Below are positions 17,546 through 26,196 of a DNA stretch of 64,000 nt, piece after piece. The notes beneath the pieces were generated by a model. It ran no database searches. It was not told where the DNA came from and worked only from the letters and a program-made list of their open reading frames with translations. The DNA is from Clostridiales bacterium Firm_16 (GTDB taxonomy: Bacteria; Bacillota; Clostridia; Saccharofermentanales; Saccharofermentanaceae): positions 1 to 64,000 of the forward strand of contig LVAV01000006.1 in NCBI GenBank assembly GCA_001604185.1. Direction: 5' to 3'. The position numbers were made by a program, and so were the translations under genes. Numbering within the stretch: position 1 is the first letter of the stretch; every line of letters begins with the position of its first letter.

Positions 17546-19054
17546 TCAATCTTTGCCGGTGGTAGCAATTATGCGGAAGGCGTATACTTCGGGAACGCCG
17601 TAAACGTAATGGGTAATGAGCATCATGAGCTCTGTCTGTCCCACTTCAAGAGGATTGGTCGCCACGCAGCACATGGAGACGGGCTGGTCGTCGTTCTCCG
17701 GGAACTCGAAGCCGAAAAGCCTCTCCTGATCCAGTTGTCCCTCGAGTTTTCCCTGCTTGTCCCACATGACGATGCGGGCAGGGTAATTGTACAGGCCCAG
17801 GATGTGGCCGTTTACTTCGCAGAAGTCATAGGCGTAACCGTTTTTCCCTTCCAGGGTCATCAGGTAGTTTCCGTCCAGATCGAAAACGTGCGCGTCGTAG
17901 TATATTGTGTCACCGAGGGTGATGGGGCTCTGCATGATGATGTAGTTCTGGGTAACATAGATCAGGTCGGAGATCTCCGGAATGAAGCTTGGCAGATGCA
18001 GTATGAAGCTCCAGTCGGAGTAATCCAGATATTCCTCCTCCGGCACTAAATTCTGCTTGTACACCTGCATGGTGTTTTCGTGATACGTGAGCACCATGTT
18101 CTCGTAGGGATGCACGCCGACACTTCCGAAAAGCGGGAGTAGTGTATACTTCTCTTCTCCTCCGAGGTGCTCGACCAGGAAGAGTCCGTTGTCGCAGGGG
18201 GCGTAGACCTCCACGTAGCCGGGGTCCATTCTGAAGGGCACTTTCAGGGAATAGAAATCTCCTTCTACCTTCGCGGACGTGTCCAGGTCCAGCTTATCAC
18301 CGTGGATCCTGTAAGCCGTGAGCTCATCGCGGCCCGCGTCATAGGTGTAGAGATAACTCCGGGATGCAGCCACGTGATACGCCGCATCCACGGCGCCTAA
18401 ATTTTTGCCGCCGGAACTGATAATCCGATCAACGAAAAAGTACTGCTTTACTTCGAATTCGCAGTTGCCGATGTGGTCGATAGAGGTCTTGACCTTGACG
18501 GGATCGCGGTTCCACGGAAAGTTCGGATCTTTCAGACCCAGGTCGGGGAATGTGAATTTGATGCTTTCGAGGATTTCTGCCAGGAAGAGCGCTCGGGGCG
18601 AGGATTCGATCCAGACACTGAGTCCGGATGCTTCATCTCGGTAGAAAAGGCTCTCGCCCTGACTTGCTACCGGAGTGTACATGATGAAATCTTTGCCGCC
18701 TACCGGAATCACCGGAAGGTTCCTCATGGAGTATTTCTTCAGATCGATAAAATTCAGCATCTGTCTGCGGTACTCGGCTGCGGTCTGCTTCTTCGTCGTG
18801 ATGCTGAACCAGAAGGACCAGCCCTCGGATTTATAGGTTTCTCTGTCGCGGAAAATCATTTCGCACTCGTCGTCTTCGTCCTTCTTCTGACTCTCGTCCA
18901 GGACGTAGTTCTGCGGAAGGGACAGCGAGAAGTACCGGGTACTGTATTTACGGTTCAGGTCCTTCTCGCTGGTGCTGCAGGCACTGAGAAATACTGTGGG
19001 AATGAGGAATCCCATAAGGAGGAAAAACAGGTAAGAGGGTATCGTATTTCTCAT
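17546..19054 (-). CDS. Lipoprotein of unknown function (502 aa)
   Basis: The start is placed at 19052-19054 (MRNTIPSY) because GGAAGGTGG precedes it at normal spacing; nine in-frame codons further upstream would bury that site. Hydrophobic signal segment with lipobox LSAC (Cys26). The mature part begins with a beta-rich stretch and continues with repeated strand-turn segments (YDFCEVNGHILGLY, VFDLDGNYLMTLEG) suggestive of a beta-propeller. No catalytic motif recognised. Same strand and orientation as the solute-binding lipoprotein downstream, with about 200 bp between them. Function unknown. Confidence 0.7.
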   Translation of the reverse strand: MRNTIPSYLFFLLMGFLIPTVFLSACSTSEKDLNRKYSTRYFSLSLPQNYVLDESQKKDEDDECEMIFRDRETYKSEGWSFWFSITTKKQTAAEYRRQMLNFIDLKKYSMRNLPVIPVGGKDFIMYTPVASQGESLFYRDEASGLSVWIESSPRALFLAEILESIKFTFPDLGLKDPNFPWNRDPVKVKTSIDHIGNCEFEVKQYFFVDRIISSGGKNLGAVDAAYHVAASRSYLYTYDAGRDELTAYRIHGDKLDLDTSAKVEGDFYSLKVPFRMDPGYVEVYAPCDNGLFLVEHLGGEEKYTLLPLFGSVGVHPYENMVLTYHENTMQVYKQNLVPEEEYLDYSDWSFILHLPSFIPEISDLIYVTQNYIIMQSPITLGDTIYYDAHVFDLDGNYLMTLEGKNGYAYDFCEVNGHILGLYNYPARIVMWDKQGKLEGQLDQERLFGFEFPENDDQPVSMCCVATNPLEVGQTELMMLITHYVYGVPEVYAFRIIATTGKD

Positions 19055-19148
19055 ATATATAACCACCTTCCGACAACACACAGAGGATCTTTTCTGTATG
19101 TATGACAGTTGTCGGAAGGAGTTCGTTACAACTTTTTTGAGGGGCGGT

Positions 19149-19398
19149 GGGGACTAAACTTCCACCACTCGAGATTTAGTCCCCATTATCCGAGCCGCGG
19201 TGGGGACTAAACTGCCACTACTCGGGATTTAGTCCCCATTTTTCGAGCCGCGCTGGGGACTAAACTGCCACCACTCGAGATTTAGTCCCCATTTTCCGAG
19301 CCGCGCTGGGGACTAAACTGCCACTACTCGAGATTTAGTCCCCATTTCCCGAGCCGCGCTGGGGACTAGATTGCCACTACTCGGGATTTAGTCCCCAT
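19149..19398. repeat. 53-bp hairpin tandem repeat (5 units)
   Basis: Five units begin GGGGACTAAA at 19149, 19202, 19255, 19308 and 19361 (the last reads GGGGACTAGA), an exact 53-bp period. Each contains GGGGACTAAA and TTTAGTCCCC flanking a loop of about 16 nt, so each unit is a hairpin with a 10-bp perfect stem. Units differ by single bases, mostly in the loop and linker. The array fills the 363-bp gap between the lipoprotein start at 19054 and the hydrolase stop at 19418; nothing else is visible there. Confidence 0.9.
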
Positions 19399-19417
19399 TC
19401 TCCAAGGGGCTTCCGGC

Positions 19418-20065
19418 TCAGAACCCGTTGGAGGGCTTGCCGTGGCCGTAGTAGATTTTCGAAGCGTGCAGGTCGCGGATGCGCTGGGCGGTCCGGCGCT
19501 GGACGTCGAGATCGTAATACAGATGGCCGACGCCGGGGCGGATCCAGTTGTCCAGAGCATCGCCGACTATGAGTTCGGTATCGGAAACGAGGACACCGAT
19601 GGAGCCCCGCGTATGACCCGGAAGCTCCAGGATTTTTGCCTCAGGAAAACCGAAAGCTTCTAAAGTATCGCCTTCTTTTACAAAGAAGGTCTCGTCCGGA
19701 CGGGTAACCTTCGTCTGGCTAAGCTGTTTCAGTGAAAGCTTCAGCACGACGAAGCCGACGGCGCCGTAGGATTTCAGGGGCTGGGATTCGTAGTTATCGA
19801 AGATCTCGTCATCGGCCTGGTGATAGGCGACGGGAATGTGGAACTTCTGCGCGATGGCGGCGGCGTTCTCCGCATGGTCGAAGTGCGGATGGGTAAGGAC
19901 GATAAGCTTCATGTCGTATTTACTACACTCCTCCAGCACTTTCGGCAAACTTTTGCCACTGCTGGTGTCCACCAGGAACGCGGACTTCCCGTCAGAAACC
20001 AGATAACAGTTATCGGTACCGCCTTTGATATAGGTTATTTTCAAATCTCGCATATTCTTCTCCAT
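19418..20065 (-). CDS. Metallo-beta-lactamase-fold hydrolase (215 aa)
   Basis: Carries the metal-binding HPHFDH motif (His59, His61, Asp63, His64), a later metal His in ELPGHTRGS, Asp in VGDALDN and a C-terminal GHG, the standard set of the MBL superfamily (glyoxalase II / RNase Z-like fold). At 215 aa it matches the single-domain cytosolic glyoxalase II-like hydrolases. No signal peptide. AAGGAG lies six bases before the ATG. Substrate cannot be assigned; a thioester or small-molecule hydrolase is most likely. The gene stands alone, with a hairpin array after its stop. Confidence 0.85.
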   Translation of the reverse strand: MEKNMRDLKITYIKGGTDNCYLVSDGKSAFLVDTSSGKSLPKVLEECSKYDMKLIVLTHPHFDHAENAAAIAQKFHIPVAYHQADDEIFDNYESQPLKSYGAVGFVVLKLSLKQLSQTKVTRPDETFFVKEGDTLEAFGFPEAKILELPGHTRGSIGVLVSDTELIVGDALDNWIRPGVGHLYYDLDVQRRTAQRIRDLHASKIYYGHGKPSNGF

Positions 20066-20220
20066 GCGGGTCTCCTTCTTCTAATCACTATTACCATCCT
20101 ACCACAAAATCTCCGGCCCGCATGAAGTATACTTTCTCCCTTCAAGCGCTGAAGTTTCTCCCTTTTTCCGCACCGGCGGGTCCGATATAATGGACATATC
20201 AGAAGAAGGAGCTCGCTAAG

Positions 20221-21264
20221 ATGAAGACGAAGATAATGACACTTTTGTCGGTGATACTGCTACTGGCCGTAGGGACATGCGGATGTCCGAAAAAGGACCG
20301 GTTCAGTGAATTCGAACGCAAGACACTAGATAGTTTTACCAAGGCAGCGGACGGGATCTATGTCATGGACTATTACGCAAACTATAAGATAGAAGAATAC
20401 CTTTCTGCCAACGTCAAGACCGTGACGGAGCTGGATACATGGCTCACCAAAAACCTGACATATGGAGTCCCCACCGGAAACATCCCCGATACAGGCTGCA
20501 GTTCTTTTGCCACAAAAGATTCGGAAGGCAATCACCTCTTCGGAAGGAACTATGACTTGATCCATGGCGAGTCGCTGGTGATTCGTGTCAAACCGTGGAG
20601 CGGCTATGCGTCGCTGGGCGTGGTGGATTTGATGCATCTGAACCTCGGCTCGATGGGCGAGTACAAGATTGAGGACAAAGACAACCGTGAGGCCCTGTTG
20701 TTGGCGGCGCCCTGGTGCATCAGCGACGGCATCAATGAGATGGGTCTGGGCGCGTCGATCCTGGAGCTCTCGGAACAACATGTGGTGAACGATACTTCCA
20801 AAAAGGATCTGCTAATGTATACGACGCTCCGTGTGGTGCTGGACAAGTGCGCCAACGTCGACGAGGCTCTCGCTTTGCTTGGGAACTACGATATGTATTC
20901 CCCACGTAAAAACTCTTATCACTTTTTTCTCACGGATACCACCGGGCGGGCGGTCATCGTGGAGTGGGACGCCGAGGGCAAAATGGTCACCACAGAGGAT
21001 ACGGCGGTGACGAATTTCATTATGTATAACGGCGCGCCGATGGACCCGGACCAGCGGTACAGAAAGATGCATGACAAGCTGGATTCCGTGAGTGCCATGA
21101 CTTCTTCGGAGGCCATGGAGCTTCTGGAGACCGTCAACAAAGGCACGCTTCAGGAAGCCCACTGGTCGGCGGTGTACAACCTCGAGAAGTTCTCCGTGAA
21201 AGTGTGTTTCAACGAAGATTATTCGAACGTGTACTCCTATACGGGGACGAAATCCGAGAAGTGA
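20221..21264 (+). CDS. Choloylglycine hydrolase-like (linear amide) lipoprotein (347 aa)
   Basis: An N-terminal hydrophobic segment with a lipobox-like GTCGC predicts an exported lipoprotein. The mature protein has the Ntn-hydrolase pattern of the choloylglycine hydrolase / penicillin V acylase / acyl-CoA:6-APA transferase group: DTGCSSF with candidate nucleophile Cys93, GRNYD and WCISDGINEMGL. In classical family members the nucleophilic Cys is exposed by processing, here it would be internal after removal of an N-terminal segment. It would hydrolyse linear amides (bile salt conjugates, N-acyl compounds) outside the membrane; substrate unknown. GAAGGAG precedes the ATG. Divergent from the MBL hydrolase. 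Confidence 0.8.
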   Translation: MKTKIMTLLSVILLLAVGTCGCPKKDRFSEFERKTLDSFTKAADGIYVMDYYANYKIEEYLSANVKTVTELDTWLTKNLTYGVPTGNIPDTGCSSFATKDSEGNHLFGRNYDLIHGESLVIRVKPWSGYASLGVVDLMHLNLGSMGEYKIEDKDNREALLLAAPWCISDGINEMGLGASILELSEQHVVNDTSKKDLLMYTTLRVVLDKCANVDEALALLGNYDMYSPRKNSYHFFLTDTTGRAVIVEWDAEGKMVTTEDTAVTNFIMYNGAPMDPDQRYRKMHDKLDSVSAMTSSEAMELLETVNKGTLQEAHWSAVYNLEKFSVKVCFNEDYSNVYSYTGTKSEK

Positions 21265-21281
21265 CAGACAAATCTTTTCTC

Positions 21282-21310
21282 TTGCGCTTTGTATCCGAGG
21301 GGTGTACTAT
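21282..21310 (+). promoter_or_regulatory. Promoter of the predicted RNA / DUF3800 unit
   Basis: -35 TTGCGC (21282-21287), 17-bp spacer, -10 TACTAT (21305-21310). The same -35 hexamer is used by the yicC operon promoter. It begins 18 bp after the stop of the choloylglycine-hydrolase-like gene and predicts a transcript from about 21317. Confidence 0.6.
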
Positions 21311-21316
21311 GATTAT

Positions 21317-21398
21317 AGAAATCAGTTATCATGCTGATCGGGCTGGTCGAAAGACCCGGGTCCACCAAATGGCGGGTAAGACACCCGCCCTTTTTTGT
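21317..21398 (+). ncRNA. Predicted structured small RNA upstream of DUF3800
   Basis: Between the promoter and the DUF3800 start lies about 80 nt with a GGTC-GAAA-GACC stem-loop (about 21348-21359) and then a strong hairpin GGCGGGT-AAGAC-ACCCGCC followed by CTTTTTT, that is, a small RNA ending in an intrinsic terminator. Structured RNA motifs upstream of DUF3800 genes (the DUF3800-I and later motifs) are established from comparative work; this may be one, but I cannot test the match. It could also be a leader that lets through a fraction of transcripts. Confidence 0.55.
21371..21398 (+). terminator. Intrinsic terminator 13 bp before the DUF3800 start
   Basis: GGCGGGT pairs with ACCCGCC across a 5-nt loop and is followed by C and six T. 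Its position right before GAGGAAAATTATG means it ends the small RNA and would limit read-through into DUF3800. Confidence 0.75.
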
Positions 21399-21410
21399 TA
21401 GAGGAAAATT

Positions 21411-22088
21411 ATGAAGGAACTGAGCGTTTTCGTTGATGAATCTGGAGACTGGGGCGAGTACGATCATCGTGCGCCGTTCTATATAATTTCATTAGTCTTG
21501 CACGATCAAGAAGTAGATATCACTGAAGATCTTATAAGACTGGAAATGGAAATGACAAATATTGGTTGGTCGAATCACTGTATACATTCAGGACCAATAA
21601 TACGTTCCGAAAATGAATATAGTGGATTATCTCTGCAAGAGCGTCAGAAGATCCTCCGACGGCTAATGACTTTTACCAGGAAGGCAAACATCAGATTCAA
21701 ATCATTCCATATCGAGAAAAAGCAGTCGACTGACGCAATTGTTTCAATCGGTATTCTTAGCAAAAAGCTTGCGGCATTCATTCGTGATAACTATTCACTA
21801 TTTAGTGACTATGATTCTGTCAAAATCTACTATGACAATGGGCAAATCGAAGTCACCCGTATGTTATCGTCTGTATTCAACTCGCTTCTTGACAATGTTG
21901 AATTCAAGAAGGTTCTGCCTTCTAAATACAGACTCTTTCAAGTCGCCGATCTTATCTGCACTCTGAGGCTCACACAGTTAAAAAGCGAGAAACACCTTCT
22001 GTCAAAGTCAGAACTATACTTTTTCTCAGATGCAAGAACCTTTACAAAAAACTACTTGAAACCATTAGCTTCCAAAGAGATTATTTGA
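21411..22088 (+). CDS. DUF3800 protein (225 aa)
   Basis: Has the DUF3800 signature: FVDESGD at the N-terminus (Asp9, Glu10, Asp13) and a C-terminal QVADLIC helix. The family has a predicted RNase H-like fold with these acidic residues at the putative active site and is frequent in mobile and defence-rich regions; its biochemical role is not established. The gene is visibly more AT-rich than its neighbours and has no operon partner, which suggests horizontal transfer. It follows the predicted RNA and terminator by 13 bp. GAGGAAAATT provides the ribosome binding site. Confidence 0.8.
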   Translation: MKELSVFVDESGDWGEYDHRAPFYIISLVLHDQEVDITEDLIRLEMEMTNIGWSNHCIHSGPIIRSENEYSGLSLQERQKILRRLMTFTRKANIRFKSFHIEKKQSTDAIVSIGILSKKLAAFIRDNYSLFSDYDSVKIYYDNGQIEVTRMLSSVFNSLLDNVEFKKVLPSKYRLFQVADLICTLRLTQLKSEKHLLSKSELYFFSDARTFTKNYLKPLASKEII

Positions 22089-22123
22089 CTGCTATACTCG
22101 TATTCTTTACTATACGGTCAGGA

Positions 22124-23095
22124 TTAGGGTACATAGAGTGGAGCATTGCATTGATACTGTACTACCGTAGCGTAAAATTCCAGAAACAGAATCAACCACC
22201 ATGACAGAAAGATCGTTAAGCCCAGGCTTGTAAGCAGGCCTTTAATGACTGGATACCTTTTTTTCAGACATACGCCGACTACGATGGAAGCAATGGCCAG
22301 GCCCATAGCCAGGAAGACTGAAGGTATCGACACTCGTCTTAAGAATTGACTCATGTCCAGTTCGAATAAGACGACCGATACGAACCACGATCCCAACAGC
22401 ACCACGGTCGGGATCGTCTGCTCGCGCAGAAACGTCTTGATCGGCATGTGATACTTTCTCTTTACGCTGAGCAGTCCTACAACGAACGATCCCACAGCGA
22501 GAAGCGACATGATCAGGATCGTAATGATCCGATATTCCAGCACGATCCCCTGCGATCTTATGCGCGCGACATAATCGGTGTTCCCTGCTTGCAATGCGAA
22601 AATGCCTATGCAGGCGAGGGCTAACAGCGGAAGAAGCATGTGCACTAATCCCGCATGTTTGGAAAGGATACACACAAAGAAATTCAGGATCACAGTGTAC
22701 ATCATGAGTTGAAACCAGGGATTCGCCAGATCGAACATTTCACGTGTCAGATCCGGCACTACGACACTCTCACCTGGCGACAGAATCTTCAACGTGGGAA
22801 CACTGTCTGATGTAGTCAGACCAGACACCAAGTCTATACCGGCCTGCGGGGCAGTGATGGATCCGTCGCGGATACTTCTGCGATGCACGATCGGCATCTG
22901 AAAAAAGCAGATAAGCAATGCGAGAGCTAACAGTATGGATGCCGGTCGGTAGTTGCTCTCATATAGTCCGGGGGTATCATCGAACAGACTGGATTTGATC
23001 TGTATTAGTTTTGGGGTGCTCTCTTTTAGATTTGGAGTGCGCTCAGATAAATTGGGTTCTTCCTGTTTCTTCTCGGTCTTGATATTGCTGCTCAT
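22124..23095 (-). CDS. Polytopic membrane protein of unknown function (323 aa)
   Basis: A polar N-terminal tail of about 50 residues containing repeated S/T-x-N-L motifs is followed by about seven hydrophobic segments (for example ASILLALALLICFFQ, VVLLGSWFVSVVLF, GLTIFLSWWLILFL). An extracytoplasmic loop of about 50 residues lies between the first and second. AAGGAG precedes the ATG by six bases. No family recognised. Lies between DUF3800 (convergent) and the remnant of a solute-binding lipoprotein. Confidence 0.7.
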   Translation of the reverse strand: MSSNIKTEKKQEEPNLSERTPNLKESTPKLIQIKSSLFDDTPGLYESNYRPASILLALALLICFFQMPIVHRRSIRDGSITAPQAGIDLVSGLTTSDSVPTLKILSPGESVVVPDLTREMFDLANPWFQLMMYTVILNFFVCILSKHAGLVHMLLPLLALACIGIFALQAGNTDYVARIRSQGIVLEYRIITILIMSLLAVGSFVVGLLSVKRKYHMPIKTFLREQTIPTVVLLGSWFVSVVLFELDMSQFLRRVSIPSVFLAMGLAIASIVVGVCLKKRYPVIKGLLTSLGLTIFLSWWLILFLEFYATVVQYQCNAPLYVP

Positions 23096-23254
23096 GTTCG
23101 GTCTCCTTGATCAGGTGGGTTTCCGGGTGAGTAATGCTGCTTCGTGTGATTAAGATCATACACATTTATAGAGTAGCAACAGCAAGTAAAGATGCAGACA
23201 AGAAAAGATAAAGAGATGATTAAGTTAGCATCATCCGCGATTCACAATCCCTAA

Positions 23255-23470
23255 CTAATATGTCTCCGCCAGGAGTGTGGAGACTCGATTCTGGACAGTT
23301 TTGCTGACATTATCAGCGCTCTTCTGCCCGGCAAAATACGCTTGTGCTTCTTCCTTAACGAGTCGGAAAACCGCAGGGTTACGATTTACTGAAGTGGAAA
23401 TTCTCTCAATCAAACCCAGGTACTTCTGACCTACAGCTTCATCAATCACATATGCAGATTCAGCCGCGCT
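23255..23470 (-). pseudogene. 3' remnant of a solute-binding lipoprotein gene
   Basis: Directly after the stop of the 23460-25886 gene, in another frame, about 70 codons encode AAESAYVIDEAV through EEAQAYFAGQKSAD to a stop. This matches the last part of the two large lipoproteins (EETLGYFAGSRTAED and NEEAPGYFTGDRTQDD followed by a basic-aromatic helix). It has no plausible start site of its own. It is what remains of a third paralogue, probably after unequal recombination. Confidence 0.6.
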
Positions 23471-25886
23471 CTTGCACGACGGCTTTACTTCGCTTCACAA
23501 TATTCCTTACGACATCATCCTGTGTTCTGTCACCGGTAAAATACCCCGGTGCCTCTTCGTTAATGATCATCATAACTGTCGGATCTGCAGATGCAGATTC
23601 ACGGATGTTATCGACCACTTTCCGCAGCATGGTAATATGTTCTTCACTAAGGGGTACACGCCACTTCAACATTTCCTGCTCTTTACTCGGCTCAGCTGCT
23701 AGTTCTGCCCATTCTCTCTGATCTTCTTCGTATTCCTTTTCCAGAGAAGCATCAAAGGCGTTTCTGTTTACAGGAAAAAAACTGAGAGAAGACTGGACGT
23801 CCTCTTCGAAAAAGGAGCGGATGAATGCCCACGCTTTTTCTTTATGATGTGATGTCTGGGTAATTGCCATCGAGAAGGCAGTATTCGCCCTCGCTCCCTT
23901 ACCGTTCAGACTGGGATACCCTATAAAACATAATGGAATATCACGTGAGTATAACTCGTTATTCGCAAAAGTAGTCAGGGAATAGATCGTTGCACTTGTC
24001 GCGACGAGTGAACCGGCACTCATCATCTGTGTATCATGCAACATCGTCTCGTCATTTTCTACATCTATGCGTATCTCCCTTTTCGTCCTCGGGATACCGT
24101 ACGTCTTCACAATGTCCAGGATCCCGCGGAATTCAGGATCATCAAAATTTACATTCTGCTTGTTATAATCCACGAGATGACTTGTCGCCCCCGCCATTAA
24201 GATATCCAGAAGCTCACTTTGTGAGACATTTCCCAGAATCTTGACTCCATCCGGAAGTGATCGATCGATCTGCCGAAACTCGTCATAGGTCCAGCCGGTT
24301 CGATCACCAACATATTCAGGATTTGCATACATGCCGGAGATACTGAAATTCAGTGGGATCTGATAGAGCTTGCCATCTCTTTCATTCGACCGGATGATAT
24401 TATCGAAAAGAAGATTTCTGTCCAATGAAGCACTTCCATCGATCAACGTATTGAGATCCACCAATGCACGCTCTGTGTTGAACTGGGAAAAAGAGCCGAA
24501 ATTCAAGAGAATATCCGGTCCGTCACCGCCCATGATCTCAAGATAAACTTCATCTGCAATTTGGGAATTCTTATCGGTCGAAAACCTCTGCAATGCAAAC
24601 CACGAAACAGATTGATCCGAATACGCAGTCGCATAAAGGTCATCCCCTGAGTATTCCAGCACAACGATCCTGTTCTTGTTCGTCGTATCCAGATTATACA
24701 GATTGATATGTTCTATAAAGGCAGAATTCAGATTTCCGATCGTTCCCAGATAGATGATGTTCTCTCCTGCATGCGGATTTGTTTCCTGGCGCCGGAGATG
24801 CAAAAGCTGCCATGATCTATCTTTCCCCTTTGAGTTTTCACTCCTTCGGATCACATAAATATCGTTATCCGATTGGATGCACAGACTTTCGCTCTCGATC
24901 CCCGAATAATTACAATCCGTATCTTTCCATGAAAAAACGCTCTGTGATTCTTTTCCATCCAGGAGATCATATTTGCGAAGTCCGTTTCCCAACAGTGCAT
25001 AAATTTCTTCTCTTCCTTGCTGCAAAAACGAAGCATGAACAGGACAGGTCACTTTTAATCTTTCTCCCAGCTTTTTTCCGGAAGCAGGATCGATCTCAAA
25101 CATATAAGTGGTCGGCGCGGCTGTCACATCATAGATGTCTTCGGTCGAAAAATACGCATAGTACTTCTTACCGATCTGAAAGATTCGTTCTACCAGATTA
25201 CCAAAGCCAAAATCTTCTTCTCCCAGAAGTTCTCCCTCCGGAGAATATAGAAGAACAGAACTATCTCCTTTTATGAGCATATTCCCGTTTTCCAAAAACA
25301 GGATATCCGAATCAGAAGTGATGGCTCTGTCCAACACTATCGGATTCGTCAGTTCTCCTTCCGGAGAAATCTCATACAGTACTGAGGAATCATATACGTA
25401 TGTACTCGCGTTATAAGCCGTCAAAAGCACCCGCGCTTTACCACTGGGATCTTCCGTCATACACATGAAACGCGATCCGTAAGTGACGCTTACATAATTC
25501 TTCAGGACTCCATCCATACCAAAAATCATTAGCCCGGTACGTCGGTAAGATGCTTGCTCGTCCAAGAGTTTCTTATACTCGTCAATATTTTGGGGATCGT
25601 AGTGAAATTTTTTAACGCGATCTGTCAGTTCCTGTGGAATAACATACTGCTCTTCCATTAACATAGCAACGCAGTTCGAAAACACCTTCATCTTATTTGT
25701 ATAACGATGCTCCAATTCTTTGCCTTCCGGAGTCGGGACATCAAGAAGGATCTCCTCACAGGAATAATACGGATCAGTTGCCAGAACGATACGGCTCCGC
25801 GGTTCTTTGGGTTTCTTACAACCTGATATGAGCATAAAAGATGCAATGAGAATTGCCGACAGAAAACGTTTCATTGTCTTTTTCAT
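23460..25886 (-). CDS. Large lipoprotein with C-terminal solute-binding domain (808 aa)
   Basis: Paralogue of the 14965-17346 product. Lipobox LISGC (Cys23), DPYYSCEEI near the mature N-terminus, an about 350-residue strand-rich region (SPEGELTNPIVLDRA, YSPEGELLGEE; propeller-like), and from about residue 372 the family-1 solute-binding-like domain (GPDILLNF, LNTLIDG, DGKLYQIPLNFSISG, RTGWTYDEFRQ). C-terminus GYFTGDRTQDDV. AAGGAG lies ten bases before the ATG. No transporter genes adjoin. The base composition is more AT-rich than the paralogue, so the two have diverged for some time. Ligand and partner unknown. Confidence 0.75.
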   Translation of the reverse strand: MKKTMKRFLSAILIASFMLISGCKKPKEPRSRIVLATDPYYSCEEILLDVPTPEGKELEHRYTNKMKVFSNCVAMLMEEQYVIPQELTDRVKKFHYDPQNIDEYKKLLDEQASYRRTGLMIFGMDGVLKNYVSVTYGSRFMCMTEDPSGKARVLLTAYNASTYVYDSSVLYEISPEGELTNPIVLDRAITSDSDILFLENGNMLIKGDSSVLLYSPEGELLGEEDFGFGNLVERIFQIGKKYYAYFSTEDIYDVTAAPTTYMFEIDPASGKKLGERLKVTCPVHASFLQQGREEIYALLGNGLRKYDLLDGKESQSVFSWKDTDCNYSGIESESLCIQSDNDIYVIRRSENSKGKDRSWQLLHLRRQETNPHAGENIIYLGTIGNLNSAFIEHINLYNLDTTNKNRIVVLEYSGDDLYATAYSDQSVSWFALQRFSTDKNSQIADEVYLEIMGGDGPDILLNFGSFSQFNTERALVDLNTLIDGSASLDRNLLFDNIIRSNERDGKLYQIPLNFSISGMYANPEYVGDRTGWTYDEFRQIDRSLPDGVKILGNVSQSELLDILMAGATSHLVDYNKQNVNFDDPEFRGILDIVKTYGIPRTKREIRIDVENDETMLHDTQMMSAGSLVATSATIYSLTTFANNELYSRDIPLCFIGYPSLNGKGARANTAFSMAITQTSHHKEKAWAFIRSFFEEDVQSSLSFFPVNRNAFDASLEKEYEEDQREWAELAAEPSKEQEMLKWRVPLSEEHITMLRKVVDNIRESASADPTVMMIINEEAPGYFTGDRTQDDVVRNIVKRSKAVVQERG

Positions 25887-26044
25887 CCTATCATCTCTCC
25901 TTAGCCGGGTTTTCTTTTTTTCGAAATTGCTCTCCTTGCAACTATCTATATTCTATTGCAAAACCCGAAAAAAAAATAGAGAAAGACTCGGCTCGTTGGA
26001 TCCGCGCATCTCCCCGAAAAACAAATAAGATCGCAAAGAACAGA

Positions 26045-26132
26045 AAAGACCCGGCTTGTTGGATCCGCGCCGCGAGTTATTTGCCGAAGGCAAATACTGT
26101 TCGAAGCGGAAGGACCAACAACCGGGTCTTAA
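26045..26132 (-). terminator. Long hairpin terminator of the ppdK transcript
   Basis: AAGACCCGG-C-TTGTTGG (from about 26046) pairs with CCAACAA-CCGGGTCTT (26114-26130) with a single bulge. An inner ATTTGCC/GGCAAAT hairpin sits in the loop. On the minus strand TTTTCTGTTC follows. The left arm is duplicated 63 bp away (agactcggctcgttggatcc from 25984). The rest of 25887-26196 shows nothing else. Confidence 0.7.
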
Positions 26133-26196
26133 TGTTTACTCTTTATGCGATTTCTTACTTCGCAACTTACTTGTGGTTAATTGAAGCCTGTACAGA

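Noticed and set aside
23255-23449. Treating the 64-codon frame after the solute-binding lipoprotein as an independent small gene
   Set aside because: It matches only the C-terminus of the large lipoproteins, lacks a start signal, and the coding similarity extends upstream of its first possible start.
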